Source of the DNA: an uncultured Lachnospiraceae bacterium
GTDB lineage: Bacteria; Bacillota; Clostridia; Lachnospirales; Lachnospiraceae
Assembly (NCBI GenBank): GCA_910586025.1
Contig: CAJUIO010000002.1
Span: 24,641-88,640 of the forward strand
Direction of reading: 5' to 3'
DNA length: 64,000 nucleotides
Below the pieces are notes generated by a model. The model saw nothing but the letters and a program-made list of their open reading frames with translations. It had not been told where the DNA came from and ran no database searches. The translations under genes were made by a program, and so were the position numbers. Positions 57,324 through 64,000 of the stretch are shown here, in pieces (positions within the stretch are counted from its first letter, which is position 1; every line of letters begins with the position of its first letter).

Positions 57324-58151
57324 TCAGCGGATTCTCAGCTGCCAGCAGGCCACGGCGCTTGCCGCCGCCACGTTCAGGGAGTCCACGCCCTCTGCCATGG
57401 GGATCCGCACCGTGTAGTCGCAGGCAGCGATGGTTTCGGCACAGAGCCCGTCGCCCTCCGCCCCCAGAACGATGGCCAGCTTTTCCTCCGCGCCAAGGCG
57501 GGGATCCTCGACACTGACGGAATTGCCGCAAAGTGCCATGGCTGCGGTCCGGAAGCCCAGACTGTGCAGAGATTCCATTCTCCGTGCCGGACATCCGGCG
57601 GCCGGCTCATCAAGAAATGCCCAGGGAATCCGGAAGACGGTTCCCATGCTGACCCGGATGGAGCGGCGGTACAGGGGATCGCTGCAGGAAGAGGTCAGCA
57701 GCACGCCGTCCATGGAGAGAGCGGCGGCAGAGCGGAAGATTGCACCCACGTTGGTGGGATTCGTGACATTTTCCAGAACCACGATCCTGCGGGCATCTGC
57801 ACAGACCGTCGCCGGACTCGGAAGACTTCTGCGGCGCATGGCGCACAGAGCCCCTCTGGTCAGAGGATAGCCGGTAAGCTTTGAGAGGATCGCAAAGTCG
57901 GCGGTAAATACAGGGATATCTTCACAGCGGTCTATGATATCTTTGGCCTGGCCGTCGATATGTCTGCGTTCCACCAGAAGGGAGAGCGGTTCATATCCCG
58001 CATCCAGGGCACGCTCGATTACCCGGGGGCTTTCCGCAAGGAACAAACCCGGAGAGGGTTCATAGCAGTGAGCCAGCTGGGTCTCTGAAAGACGGGCGTA
58101 GAGATCCAGACGGGGATCGGAGAAGTTGGTTATTTCAATGATGTTTGGCAT
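57324..58151 (-). CDS. TrmH/SpoU-family RNA 2'-O-methyltransferase
   Basis: 275 residues. SPOUT methyltransferase acting on tRNA or rRNA ribose. N-terminal substrate-binding domain (FSDPRLDLYARLSETQL ... FLAESPRVIERAL), then the knotted domain with motif 1 VLENVTNPTNVGAIFRSAAAL, motif 2 AIVLGAEGDGL and motif 3 IPMAEGVDSLNVAAASAVA. Complete. The ATG at 58151 lies within the last codons of the upstream AraC gene on the same strand, so the two are probably cotranscribed. Target nucleotide unknown. Confidence 0.9.
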   Translation of the reverse strand: MPNIIEITNFSDPRLDLYARLSETQLAHCYEPSPGLFLAESPRVIERALDAGYEPLSLLVERRHIDGQAKDIIDRCEDIPVFTADFAILSKLTGYPLTRGALCAMRRRSLPSPATVCADARRIVVLENVTNPTNVGAIFRSAAALSMDGVLLTSSCSDPLYRRSIRVSMGTVFRIPWAFLDEPAAGCPARRMESLHSLGFRTAAMALCGNSVSVEDPRLGAEEKLAIVLGAEGDGLCAETIAACDYTVRIPMAEGVDSLNVAAASAVACWQLRIR

Positions 58152-59155
58152 TTTGCATTTACCACCTTTGTTATTGATATTGCGTTGAATGGTTCCGGAT
58201 GTTTTGCGGAGCAAGCCTGCCCTCTCCGATACTCAGCCGGCGAAATTCCATTCATGCGCTGGAAGAGCCGGTAAAAAAAACCGGTGTTTTCGTAGCCGGT
58301 CTGTATGGCTACCTGCTTAAGAGGGAGCTTCGTGGTAAGCAGCAGGGCCCTGGCCTGTTCCATGCGGATCTCCTGAACGTATTCCCGGAAGCCTTTTCCC
58401 TTATACTTTTTGAGAAGGAGATTATAGTAATTCCGATGGTAATGAAAAACCTCCTCGAGGCCGGAGGCGGTCACGTCCGCAGCGTGCAGACGGATATACC
58501 GCTCCAGCTCGTAGAGGAGCACACGCTCTTTGCTCTCCTGATCCGAGCTGTGCAGCTGCAGGCAAAAGGTGGTGCACAGGAGATGAAAGAGGCGGATCAA
58601 ATACCCACGGATGATTTCCTTTGCCCCCGGCTTGCCCTCGTGATCCTCCTGCGTCAGACGTTCCAGAATCTTGCGGATTTCACTCTCGTCGGTCTCCGAT
58701 TTCAGCTCCAGAAAGCTCTGCTCCCGTTTCTGTTTTTCCAGAGAATGAAACAGGAAGCGGTGCAGATCATCCCGCTCCTCGTAGCTTTTCAGGATTTCGT
58801 CCAGAAAGGAGGGCTTGAGCCAGAGAAAAAGCACTGTGGCATCCACCTTTTCCAGATAGTCAGCATGCTCGCAGTTCTGGTCGGTGATGACAACCTCTCC
58901 CTTTGAAAAATGTCGTTTCTCGCCCAGAAGAATCTGCTCAAAGCTTCCCTCCATCACGTAAAAAACCTCGATGAACTGGTGCCTGTGATATTTTCCCTGA
59001 CAGGGCAGTTCATAGTGTTCTGTTCGCTCTTCCCTGCGGCTTATGCTGCGCATGCTGCCGTCTTTTCCGTACCGGCAAAGGAGCGTGGCGAAATCACCCT
59101 CCATCATGCGGCTTTCCGTGTAATGTGTTAATGCTTCCGAATCGTTTCCTGACAT
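58130..59155 (-). CDS. AraC-family regulator with N-terminal cupin
   Basis: 341 residues. The N-terminal half is a cupin-type sensor (CQGKYHRHQFIEVFYVMEGSFEQIL ... HFSKGEVVITDQNCEHA), and the C-terminal 100 residues are an AraC HTH pair (FHYHRNYYNLLLKKYKGKGFREYVQEIRMEQARALLLTTKLPLKQVAIQTGYENTGFFYRLFQRMNGISPAEYR). It is transcribed divergently from the GH2 beta-galactosidase gene and most likely controls it in response to a sugar. The ribosome site GGGAGCAT lies before ATG 59155. Its 3' end overlaps the TrmH gene by 22 bases. Confidence 0.92.
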   Translation of the reverse strand: MSGNDSEALTHYTESRMMEGDFATLLCRYGKDGSMRSISRREERTEHYELPCQGKYHRHQFIEVFYVMEGSFEQILLGEKRHFSKGEVVITDQNCEHADYLEKVDATVLFLWLKPSFLDEILKSYEERDDLHRFLFHSLEKQKREQSFLELKSETDESEIRKILERLTQEDHEGKPGAKEIIRGYLIRLFHLLCTTFCLQLHSSDQESKERVLLYELERYIRLHAADVTASGLEEVFHYHRNYYNLLLKKYKGKGFREYVQEIRMEQARALLLTTKLPLKQVAIQTGYENTGFFYRLFQRMNGISPAEYRRGQACSAKHPEPFNAISITKVVNAKCQTSLK

Positions 59156-59209
59156 TTATATGCTCCCTTTTGTATTCTGTGCTCATCGTGCATTTGGTCA
59201 TCCTTTTTC

Positions 59210-59238
59210 AGTATATCCTTATTTTTAGTTCTTGTCAT
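59210..59238 (-). promoter_or_regulatory. Promoter of the AraC gene
   Basis: Minus strand ATGACA (59238-59233) and TATACT (59215-59210) with 17 bases between. The -35 overlaps the -35 of the divergent beta-galactosidase promoter. Confidence 0.52.
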
Positions 59239-59260
59239 TCCTTTCCCGGAAAAATATGAT
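59232..59260 (+). promoter_or_regulatory. Promoter of the GH2 beta-galactosidase gene
   Basis: TTGTCA (59232-59237) and TATGAT (59255-59260), 17 bases apart. Predicted start near 59267. AAAAGCTTTT at 59286-59295 downstream is a 10-base palindrome that could be an operator. Confidence 0.7.
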
Positions 59261-59313
59261 GGAAATAAGAACGAGAAACCTTGCAAAAGCTTTTAAAGGA
59301 AAGGACGGAGATT

Positions 59314-61884
59314 ATGAGAACAATAAACATTGACCGGGGATGGCGGTTCCAGCACAACGCTTTTATGCTGGGGGATGAGCTTTCCGGAAAAGAAGGGGCA
59401 AGATGTGTGGATCTTCCCCACGACTATATGCTGGAGGACGGGGTAAGCGAGAAGGCGCCTGCGGCACAGGCCATGGGCTACTATGACGGCAAGGTGGCTT
59501 ACTATTCCAAAGCGCTGGAAATTCCTAAGGAGTGGAGAGGGGAAAAGGTCTTCCTGCATTTTGACGGGGTCATGATGAATGCCTCCCTGGAGGTGAACGG
59601 TTATCAGGTGAAACAGCATCACTATGGCTATACGCCTTTTTGGGCAGATATCACTTCCCGCATTTACTGGGGGGAAAAGAACCGGATCGTGGTATCCGTA
59701 AATCCCAGTATGCAGCCGAATTCCCGCTGGTATACGGGAGCCGGTATTTTCCGCTCAGTGGAGCTTGTACATATGCCGGGAATCCGAATCGGGAACGACG
59801 GTATTTTCACCTATACCAAGAGAGTGGAATGGAGAGAAGGAGAGCCTGAGGAAGCGTTTGTCTGCTCTGAGGTGACGGTCTGCAACGATACGCACGCCGA
59901 CCATCTGGTGAGAGTGGAAGCGTCCCTGATTCCGGACGGCGAAACGCAGGCGGTGACAGTGCGTTCCGTCTCCATACAGGTGAACGGCACAGGCAGCGCC
60001 ACGGCCATGCTGCCCATGACGGTGAAGAAGCCAAAGCTCTGGGATGCGGAGAATCCCAATCTTTATCAGATGTCAGTTACCGTGACGGATCTTGGAGAGT
60101 TTGGCTGCGGTCTTTCCCCTGTGGGAGACGATCCCATGACAGACAATGCCTGCGTGCTTTTTGGAATCCGAACGGTCAGCGCTGACTCCACCCATGGCCT
60201 TCAGGTCAATGGAAAAACAGTGAAGCTAAAGGGCGGCTGTATTCATCATGACAATGGGATCCTTGGGGCTGTTTCCCTCTATGACAGCGAGTACCGCAAG
60301 ATAAAGCTGCTGAAGGAGAATGGCTTTAACATGGTGCGGACAGCGCATAATCCGCCGTCCGCAGTACTTCTCGAGGTCTGCGACCGTCTGGGAATGTACG
60401 TCTTTGACGAGGCCTTTGATGCCTGGGGCGTGGCGAAGCAGCCCGGGGATTACAGTCAGTTTTTCCACAGGGAATGGAAGGAGGATATGAGTGCGTTCAT
60501 CTTAAGGGACCGGAGCCATCCCTCGATTCTGATCTGGTCCACGGGCAACGAGATTCCGGAACGGGGCGGTATGAACGACGGATACAGGCTTGCCATGGAG
60601 CTTGCCTCCTTTGTGAGAAGCCTGGATCCCACACGTCTGGTCTCCAACGGCCTGTGTTCCTATTGGAGCGGCCTTGATGACAGGACGGCGGCGGACAATT
60701 TCCGCAAGGCGAGAGAAAATTCCGGGAATGCAACCGGTATGGAGCAGAATGCGCTGGCTCCCGTGACAGACACCTTCATAGAGGAACGCTCGGAGCCCTT
60801 TTGCAGCTTTTTGGATGTGGTGGGCTATAACTATATGGAAGATCATTATGAGATCGCCGGGAAGCTGTTCCCCGAGAGGGTGATTCTGGGTACGGAAAGC
60901 TTCCCCATGGAGATCGACCGGGTCTGGGATTATGTGGAGAGACTTCCCTATGTGATCGGGGACTGTACATGGACATCCTTTGACTATATTGGAGAGGCCG
61001 GGATTGGAAAGTCCATGTTTGTGGAGCCGGACAGTCCCGAGGCAAGGATGGATCCATGGGCCATCGGTTCTCATACCTCGCAGTATCCATGGCGGCTGGC
61101 AAACGACGCCGATCTTGATATCAACGGACAGCTCACGCCCCAGGGTGTTTACCGCCGTATTGTGTGGGGCAGTGATGAGACAGGGCTTTTTGCGGCGGAT
61201 CCCGAAAACTTCGGAAAGACCGAGGTGATCAGCAAGTGGGGCTGGCCCCAGGTTTACGAGAATTGGAGCTGGAAGGGAAAAGAGGGACAGAGAATCCGTG
61301 TGGCGGTATATTCTGCGGCGGACGAGGTGGAGCTTTTCCTTAACGGAACGAGCCTGGGAAGGGCGGCAGCCGGAAAGGAAAACCGGTATACGGCTTCCTT
61401 TGACATTACCTACGAGCCGGGACTTCTGGAGGCGGTGAGCCTTAGGGGAGATAAGGAGATCTCAAGGGCTTCCTTAAAGACCGTGGGCGAGCCTGCCGCA
61501 ATCCGGCTGAGGGCGGAGCTCCCCGCAGAGGATAGCGGGCATAGTGCGGTGAAGGATACGGCGGGCTGCGGCCTTACGGCGGACGGACACAGTCTTGCCT
61601 ATGTTTCCGTGGAGATTGTGGACTGCGAAGGGAATCTGGTGCCGGATGCCGCCGTTCTCCTTAAGGCCGAGACTGAGGGGCCGGGGCGGCTTTTGGGATT
61701 TGGCTCCGCAAACCCCATCACGCAGGAGAATTATACCACGGGAAGCTTTACTACCTGGCACGGGCGTGCCCTTGCGGTGATCCGCTCCGGCTATGAGGCG
61801 GGAGAGGTGACCCTTGCGGTGAAGGCGGAGGGTCTGGAGGCTGTCGGGATAAGCATTGCGGTCTGTGAGAATGACATAAAATAG
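59314..61884 (+). CDS. GH2 beta-galactosidase-like enzyme
   Basis: 856 residues. Cytosolic glycosidase of the beta-galactosidase branch with extended C-terminus. N-terminal sugar-binding domain (GWRFQHNAFML ... GYTPFWADITSRI), Ig-like domain, barrel with GGCIHHDNGILGA and RTAHNPPSAVLLEVCDRLG, acid/base Glu413 in STGNEIPER and nucleophile Glu528 in ILGTESFP. After about 620 come two further beta domains (RIRVAVYSAADEVELFLNG; LAYVSVEIVDCEGNLVPDA). ATG 59314 is chosen; TTG 59281 is upstream but lacks a good site. Substrate may be a plant or host beta-galactoside. Likely controlled by the divergent AraC protein. Confidence 0.92.
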   Translation: MRTINIDRGWRFQHNAFMLGDELSGKEGARCVDLPHDYMLEDGVSEKAPAAQAMGYYDGKVAYYSKALEIPKEWRGEKVFLHFDGVMMNASLEVNGYQVKQHHYGYTPFWADITSRIYWGEKNRIVVSVNPSMQPNSRWYTGAGIFRSVELVHMPGIRIGNDGIFTYTKRVEWREGEPEEAFVCSEVTVCNDTHADHLVRVEASLIPDGETQAVTVRSVSIQVNGTGSATAMLPMTVKKPKLWDAENPNLYQMSVTVTDLGEFGCGLSPVGDDPMTDNACVLFGIRTVSADSTHGLQVNGKTVKLKGGCIHHDNGILGAVSLYDSEYRKIKLLKENGFNMVRTAHNPPSAVLLEVCDRLGMYVFDEAFDAWGVAKQPGDYSQFFHREWKEDMSAFILRDRSHPSILIWSTGNEIPERGGMNDGYRLAMELASFVRSLDPTRLVSNGLCSYWSGLDDRTAADNFRKARENSGNATGMEQNALAPVTDTFIEERSEPFCSFLDVVGYNYMEDHYEIAGKLFPERVILGTESFPMEIDRVWDYVERLPYVIGDCTWTSFDYIGEAGIGKSMFVEPDSPEARMDPWAIGSHTSQYPWRLANDADLDINGQLTPQGVYRRIVWGSDETGLFAADPENFGKTEVISKWGWPQVYENWSWKGKEGQRIRVAVYSAADEVELFLNGTSLGRAAAGKENRYTASFDITYEPGLLEAVSLRGDKEISRASLKTVGEPAAIRLRAELPAEDSGHSAVKDTAGCGLTADGHSLAYVSVEIVDCEGNLVPDAAVLLKAETEGPGRLLGFGSANPITQENYTTGSFTTWHGRALAVIRSGYEAGEVTLAVKAEGLEAVGISIAVCENDIK

Positions 61885-61923
61885 TGCGGACAGGTAATTG
61901 AGAAGTATCAGCGGATGAAGAGG

Positions 61924-61969
61924 AAAGCAGAGAACCGGCAGCACCTGGGTGCGGCGGTTCTCTGCTTTT
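61924..61969 (+). terminator. Terminator after the beta-galactosidase gene
   Basis: AAAGCAGAGAACCG (61924-61937) pairs with CGGTTCTCTGCTTT (61955-61968); inner GCACC/GGTGC-like pairing extends it. Four T end the descending arm. Strong intrinsic terminator. Confidence 0.87.
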
Positions 61970-61994
61970 GTCCGTGAATAATTTCAGGAAAGTA

Positions 61995-62023
61995 TTGTCA
62001 AGGGTAGAAGTATCATGTATAAT
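61995..62023 (+). promoter_or_regulatory. Promoter of the TetR gene
   Basis: TTGTCA (61995-62000), 17 bases, TATAAT (62018-62023). The expected start near 62030 lies after the ATG at 62015, which excludes that ATG as the normal start of translation. Confidence 0.72.
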
Positions 62024-62080
62024 CTGGATTACGGACATACCGGTAACTGGAATGTTGACCTTGTGAGAGAAGTGATTTTT

Positions 62081-62695
62081 TTGGATGACACTAAGACACG
62101 AATTATTTTGGCAGCGATGAAAGCCGTGCGGCAGTATGGCTTAGAAGGAGTGCGAATCCAGAATATCAGCGAGCTGGCGGATATTTCCCCGGGAGCGATT
62201 TATCGGTACTTTGAAGGCAAGGAGCAGCTCATGGTGGAATGCTTTACCTATGTGGATAAGCAGGCAGCTGTGATTTTTGAACGTTTGCAGTTCAATCCGC
62301 TGACAATGCTTACCGACCCCATGGGTGCTGTGAAAAGTTTGTGGCAGCCTTATTTTCGCTTTTGGGTCTCCCGCTCGGATGAGACCATATTTTACTATCG
62401 TTTCAGGGACAGCGCTTTTTTCCCCAAGTATGATAAGAGCCGCGATGTAAGTTATTTCGAGACTTTTATTGGTATGGTACAAGCTTTTCAAAAGGTGTTT
62501 CCCAGTCTGAAACAGATTAATCAGGATATTTTGTGGCTTCATGTCCTTACTACCACTTTGTTGTATGCCAAATATGTGGTGGAGGGAGTTCTTCCGGACA
62601 ATCAGGATACGGAGGATACGGTGTTCAGGCTGCTGACCACCGGACTGAGCGGTTATCTGAGGCCGGAGAAGCCGGAAAAAGGCAGGAAAAAATAA
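62081..62695 (+). CDS. TetR/AcrR-family transcriptional regulator
   Basis: 204 residues from the preferred start. N-terminal HTH: DDTKTRIILAAMKAVRQYGLEGVRIQNISELADISPGAIYRYFEGKEQLM is typical TetR. The C-terminal ligand domain (about 60-200) is variable and rich in aromatic residues (WQPYFRFWVSRSDETIFYYRFRDSAFF). Start choice: ATG 62015 lies within the -10 box of the promoter, so TTG 62081 (GAGAGAAG eight bases before it) or GTG 62072 is preferred. Ligand unknown. The next gene encodes a small lipoprotein; a palindrome between them may be the regulator's binding site. Confidence 0.85.
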   Translation: MDDTKTRIILAAMKAVRQYGLEGVRIQNISELADISPGAIYRYFEGKEQLMVECFTYVDKQAAVIFERLQFNPLTMLTDPMGAVKSLWQPYFRFWVSRSDETIFYYRFRDSAFFPKYDKSRDVSYFETFIGMVQAFQKVFPSLKQINQDILWLHVLTTTLLYAKYVVEGVLPDNQDTEDTVFRLLTTGLSGYLRPEKPEKGRKK

Positions 62696-62790
62696 TTACC
62701 TGCCAAAAATTTTGGTTATAAGAGAATAAACATTTACTCACATCCCTTGGCAGTATGGATAACAGGGATAATTTTTTTTGACATGGGAAG

Positions 62791-62804
62791 AATGAATATT
62801 CATT
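62791..62804. promoter_or_regulatory. Operator-like palindrome before the lipoprotein gene
   Basis: AATGAATATTCATT is a perfect 14-base palindrome placed eight bases after a TTGACA (62778-62783). No convincing -10 was found at the right spacing, but a TetR operator overlapping a promoter would look like this. CATTTACT occurs both here and at 62729-62736. Confidence 0.35.
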
Positions 62805-62857
62805 TACTGGTATGTCTGAATATACAAACAGCAGTTTCACTGGAAAAGGAGGAAGTT

Positions 62858-63319
62858 ATGAGAAAATGGAAATTAGTGATGATTGCCGGGGTTTTGATTC
62901 TTTCATGCACGGGCTGTGGAGAGCAGAAGAAGGGCGGCATAAATGTCGTAGAATCATCAAATGACATTGCAGAAGAGAAGGACGATGCCGCCGCCGATCT
63001 GGAATCAAAGGAGGATTACGGAGAGACCGCCGCATTTGCGGAGCAGATTAAGGCGGCGATGGCGGATCGGGATATGGAAGCCCTTGCTGATTTGTGCAGC
63101 TATCCGCTGGCGGTGGAGGGCGAAGCCGTCGAAAACAGGGATTCTTTTATGGAATTGGATGAGGGTATGATTTTTTCGGAGGAAAGATGTGCCGCTATTG
63201 AGGCGGTCGATACCTCCGCATTGGAAGCTGCCATGGCAGGCGTTGTCATGGGGGAGAATACTCCCAATATCGTTTTTAAAGCTGTTGACGGAACGCTTGG
63301 AATTACGGGGATCAACTGA
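62858..63319 (+). CDS. Small putative lipoprotein
   Basis: 153 residues. Lipoprotein signal peptide MRKWKLVMIAGVLILSCTGC, lipobox SCTGC with Cys20. The mature part starts with an acidic linker and then a small alpha/beta-looking domain (AAFAEQIKAAMADRDMEALADLCSYPLAVEGEAV ... NIVFKAVDGTLGITGIN), reminiscent of NTF2-like small-molecule folds, but I do not recognise the family firmly. ATG 62858 follows AAAGGAGG; upstream in-frame codons give no signal peptide. Position after the TetR gene suggests it could be the regulator's target. Confidence 0.8.
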   Translation: MRKWKLVMIAGVLILSCTGCGEQKKGGINVVESSNDIAEEKDDAAADLESKEDYGETAAFAEQIKAAMADRDMEALADLCSYPLAVEGEAVENRDSFMELDEGMIFSEERCAAIEAVDTSALEAAMAGVVMGENTPNIVFKAVDGTLGITGIN

Positions 63320-63325
63320 TAGTGG

Positions 63326-63357
63326 GCGGGAAAGCCGTTTCAGAGCTTTCCCGCATT
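63326..63357 (+). terminator. Terminator after the lipoprotein gene
   Basis: GCGGGAAAGC (63326-63335) pairs with GCTTTCCCGC (63345-63354) across a 9-base loop and is followed by ATTTCTTCTT. The stop codon of the convergent gene lies in the loop. Confidence 0.72.
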
Positions 63358-63921
63358 TCTTCTTCCATGTTTAATAATCCAGTCCTGTGCCTTGCTCTTC
63401 CCTGTTTTCTCCCATTGTGAAATAATAAAATCTGCTTTCTCGGGAGCGTCCTTATACAAGTCATTGAGATTATTTCCCACACTTTTTTGAACAAATTTTT
63501 CCGGGTCATCTTTTAAGTTTGTGAGAATGGCCGTATATCTTTCAAATTCATCTAATGCAGCAAATAGTTTCTGAGACCAGGGCAGGCGTATTCGGACTCC
63601 TTCGCTTGCGAGCCGTCTGACATGAACATTTTTGTCAGTTGTCCATTCGATCAGCTCGTCCATTACTTCTTTGGGGTGCTCTTTCAGTAAAGGGCGGATG
63701 GCAAATTCTCCGGTAAATCTTTTGGTTAACTCTTTCAGAAACGAGAGCGATAAGGGCCAGTTACTGTTTCCATTCCGTTCGACATACCGGCCGACAGGCC
63801 ATAGCCACCATCCCTGATTGAACATTCCTTCCGGCTTTTCTAATTCAGGCCCCAGCATATCCCCAAATGCCTGGATATTCTTTGAGTAATCGTCTGTCAT
63901 GCTTTTCTCCATGGCATCCAC
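63340..63921 (-). CDS. DNA alkylation repair-like HEAT-repeat protein, probably shortened at the N-terminus
   Basis: 193 residues from GTG 63921. Resembles AlkC/AlkD-type HEAT-like alkylbase glycosylases: NWPLSLSFLKELTKRFTGEFAIRPLLKEHPKEVMDELIEWTTDKNVHVRRLASEGVRIRLPW is the family core, and FVQKSVGNNLNDLYKDAPEKADFIISQWEKTG the following repeat. Family members are usually 220-260 residues. Upstream of the GTG the frame still reads protein-like text (ELFARFDCIVDAMEKSM) back to an in-frame TAA at 63958-63960, without any start codon. So the N-terminal 40 residues or so appear lost or the true start is unusual. ATG 63912 is an alternative start. Confidence 0.72.
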   Translation of the reverse strand: MDAMEKSMTDDYSKNIQAFGDMLGPELEKPEGMFNQGWWLWPVGRYVERNGNSNWPLSLSFLKELTKRFTGEFAIRPLLKEHPKEVMDELIEWTTDKNVHVRRLASEGVRIRLPWSQKLFAALDEFERYTAILTNLKDDPEKFVQKSVGNNLNDLYKDAPEKADFIISQWEKTGKSKAQDWIIKHGRRNAGKL

Positions 63922-64000
63922 GATACAGTCAAACCTTGCAAATAGCTCCTTGTCAAATTATATTAATATGATAACAGGCAAACGGGCTGTATGTAAATGT

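Noticed and set aside
57298..57360. AAGCGCCG/CGGCGCTT inverted match between the beta-glucuronidase and TrmH gene ends
   Set aside because: Loop of about 45 bases and overlap with coding sequence; likely chance.

Overview
The window looks like chromosomal DNA of an anaerobic, endospore-forming Clostridia bacterium, most likely a gut Lachnospiraceae (Clostridium cluster XIVa type). The grounds are a complete spoIIIAA-AH operon plus spoIVB, Firmicutes-type gene order (rimP-nusA-ylxR-ylxQ-infB-rbfA; asp23-nusB-xseAB-ispA-dxs-tlyA-nadK-argR-recN-spoIVB), mid-range GC, strong AGGAGG ribosome binding sites, frequent GTG/TTG starts, oxygen-defence flavodiiron and Rieske flavoproteins, and several glycosidases. 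No rRNA, tRNA, CRISPR array, transposase or phage gene was seen.

Layout. 0-7 kb: maf (cut by the window edge), a HAD phosphatase, a small acidic orphan protein, dgt, then manC-ugd (GDP-mannose and UDP-glucuronate supply) and a CPBP membrane protease. 6.8-15.5 kb: a translation and ribosome-maturation operon, rimP-nusA-ylxR-ylxQ-infB-rbfA-nrnA-truB-ribF. 15.5-19.2 kb: an SH3/NlpC-P60 cell-wall hydrolase with a consensus promoter, then rpsO (with a likely S15-binding leader) and pnp. 19.3-24.6 kb: the spoIIIA channel operon behind a sigma-E-like promoter. 24.6-28.6 kb: deoB, prfC and a transglutaminase-like lipoprotein. 28.7-39.1 kb: the conserved asp23-to-spoIVB block, carrying isoprenoid, NAD, arginine-regulation and DNA-repair genes.

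The last 25 kb is accessory. It holds a flavodiiron protein and a Rieske-type FAD oxidoreductase; a convergent GH31 glucosidase; a DUF969-DUF979-pcp operon behind three tandem promoter candidates and a long inverted repeat; and an 856-residue flavoprotein fusing a CoA-disulfide-reductase-like module, a rhodanese-like segment, a siroheme sulfite-reductase-type module and two 4Fe-4S clusters. A phosphoesterase and a ParB-like/BMP fusion protein lie on the minus strand. Further on are an HPr lacking the regulatory Ser46, an amylosucrase-like GH13, a scar joining a headless AraC regulator to a headless sugar-ABC permease, a beta-glucuronidase, a TrmH-type methyltransferase, an AraC regulator divergent from a GH2 beta-galactosidase, a TetR regulator, a small lipoprotein and a DNA-alkylation-repair-like gene.

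The core genes serve translation, RNA turnover and sporulation. The accessory genes suggest use of plant or host glycans and glucuronides, peptide pyroglutamate removal, and handling of sulfur and oxygen stress. The least ordinary items are the fused sulfite-reductase-like flavoprotein, the ParB/BMP fusion, the AraC/permease scar and several overlapping promoter, terminator and RNA-hairpin arrangements. Functions are assigned from recognised motifs and gene order only; no database search was possible.
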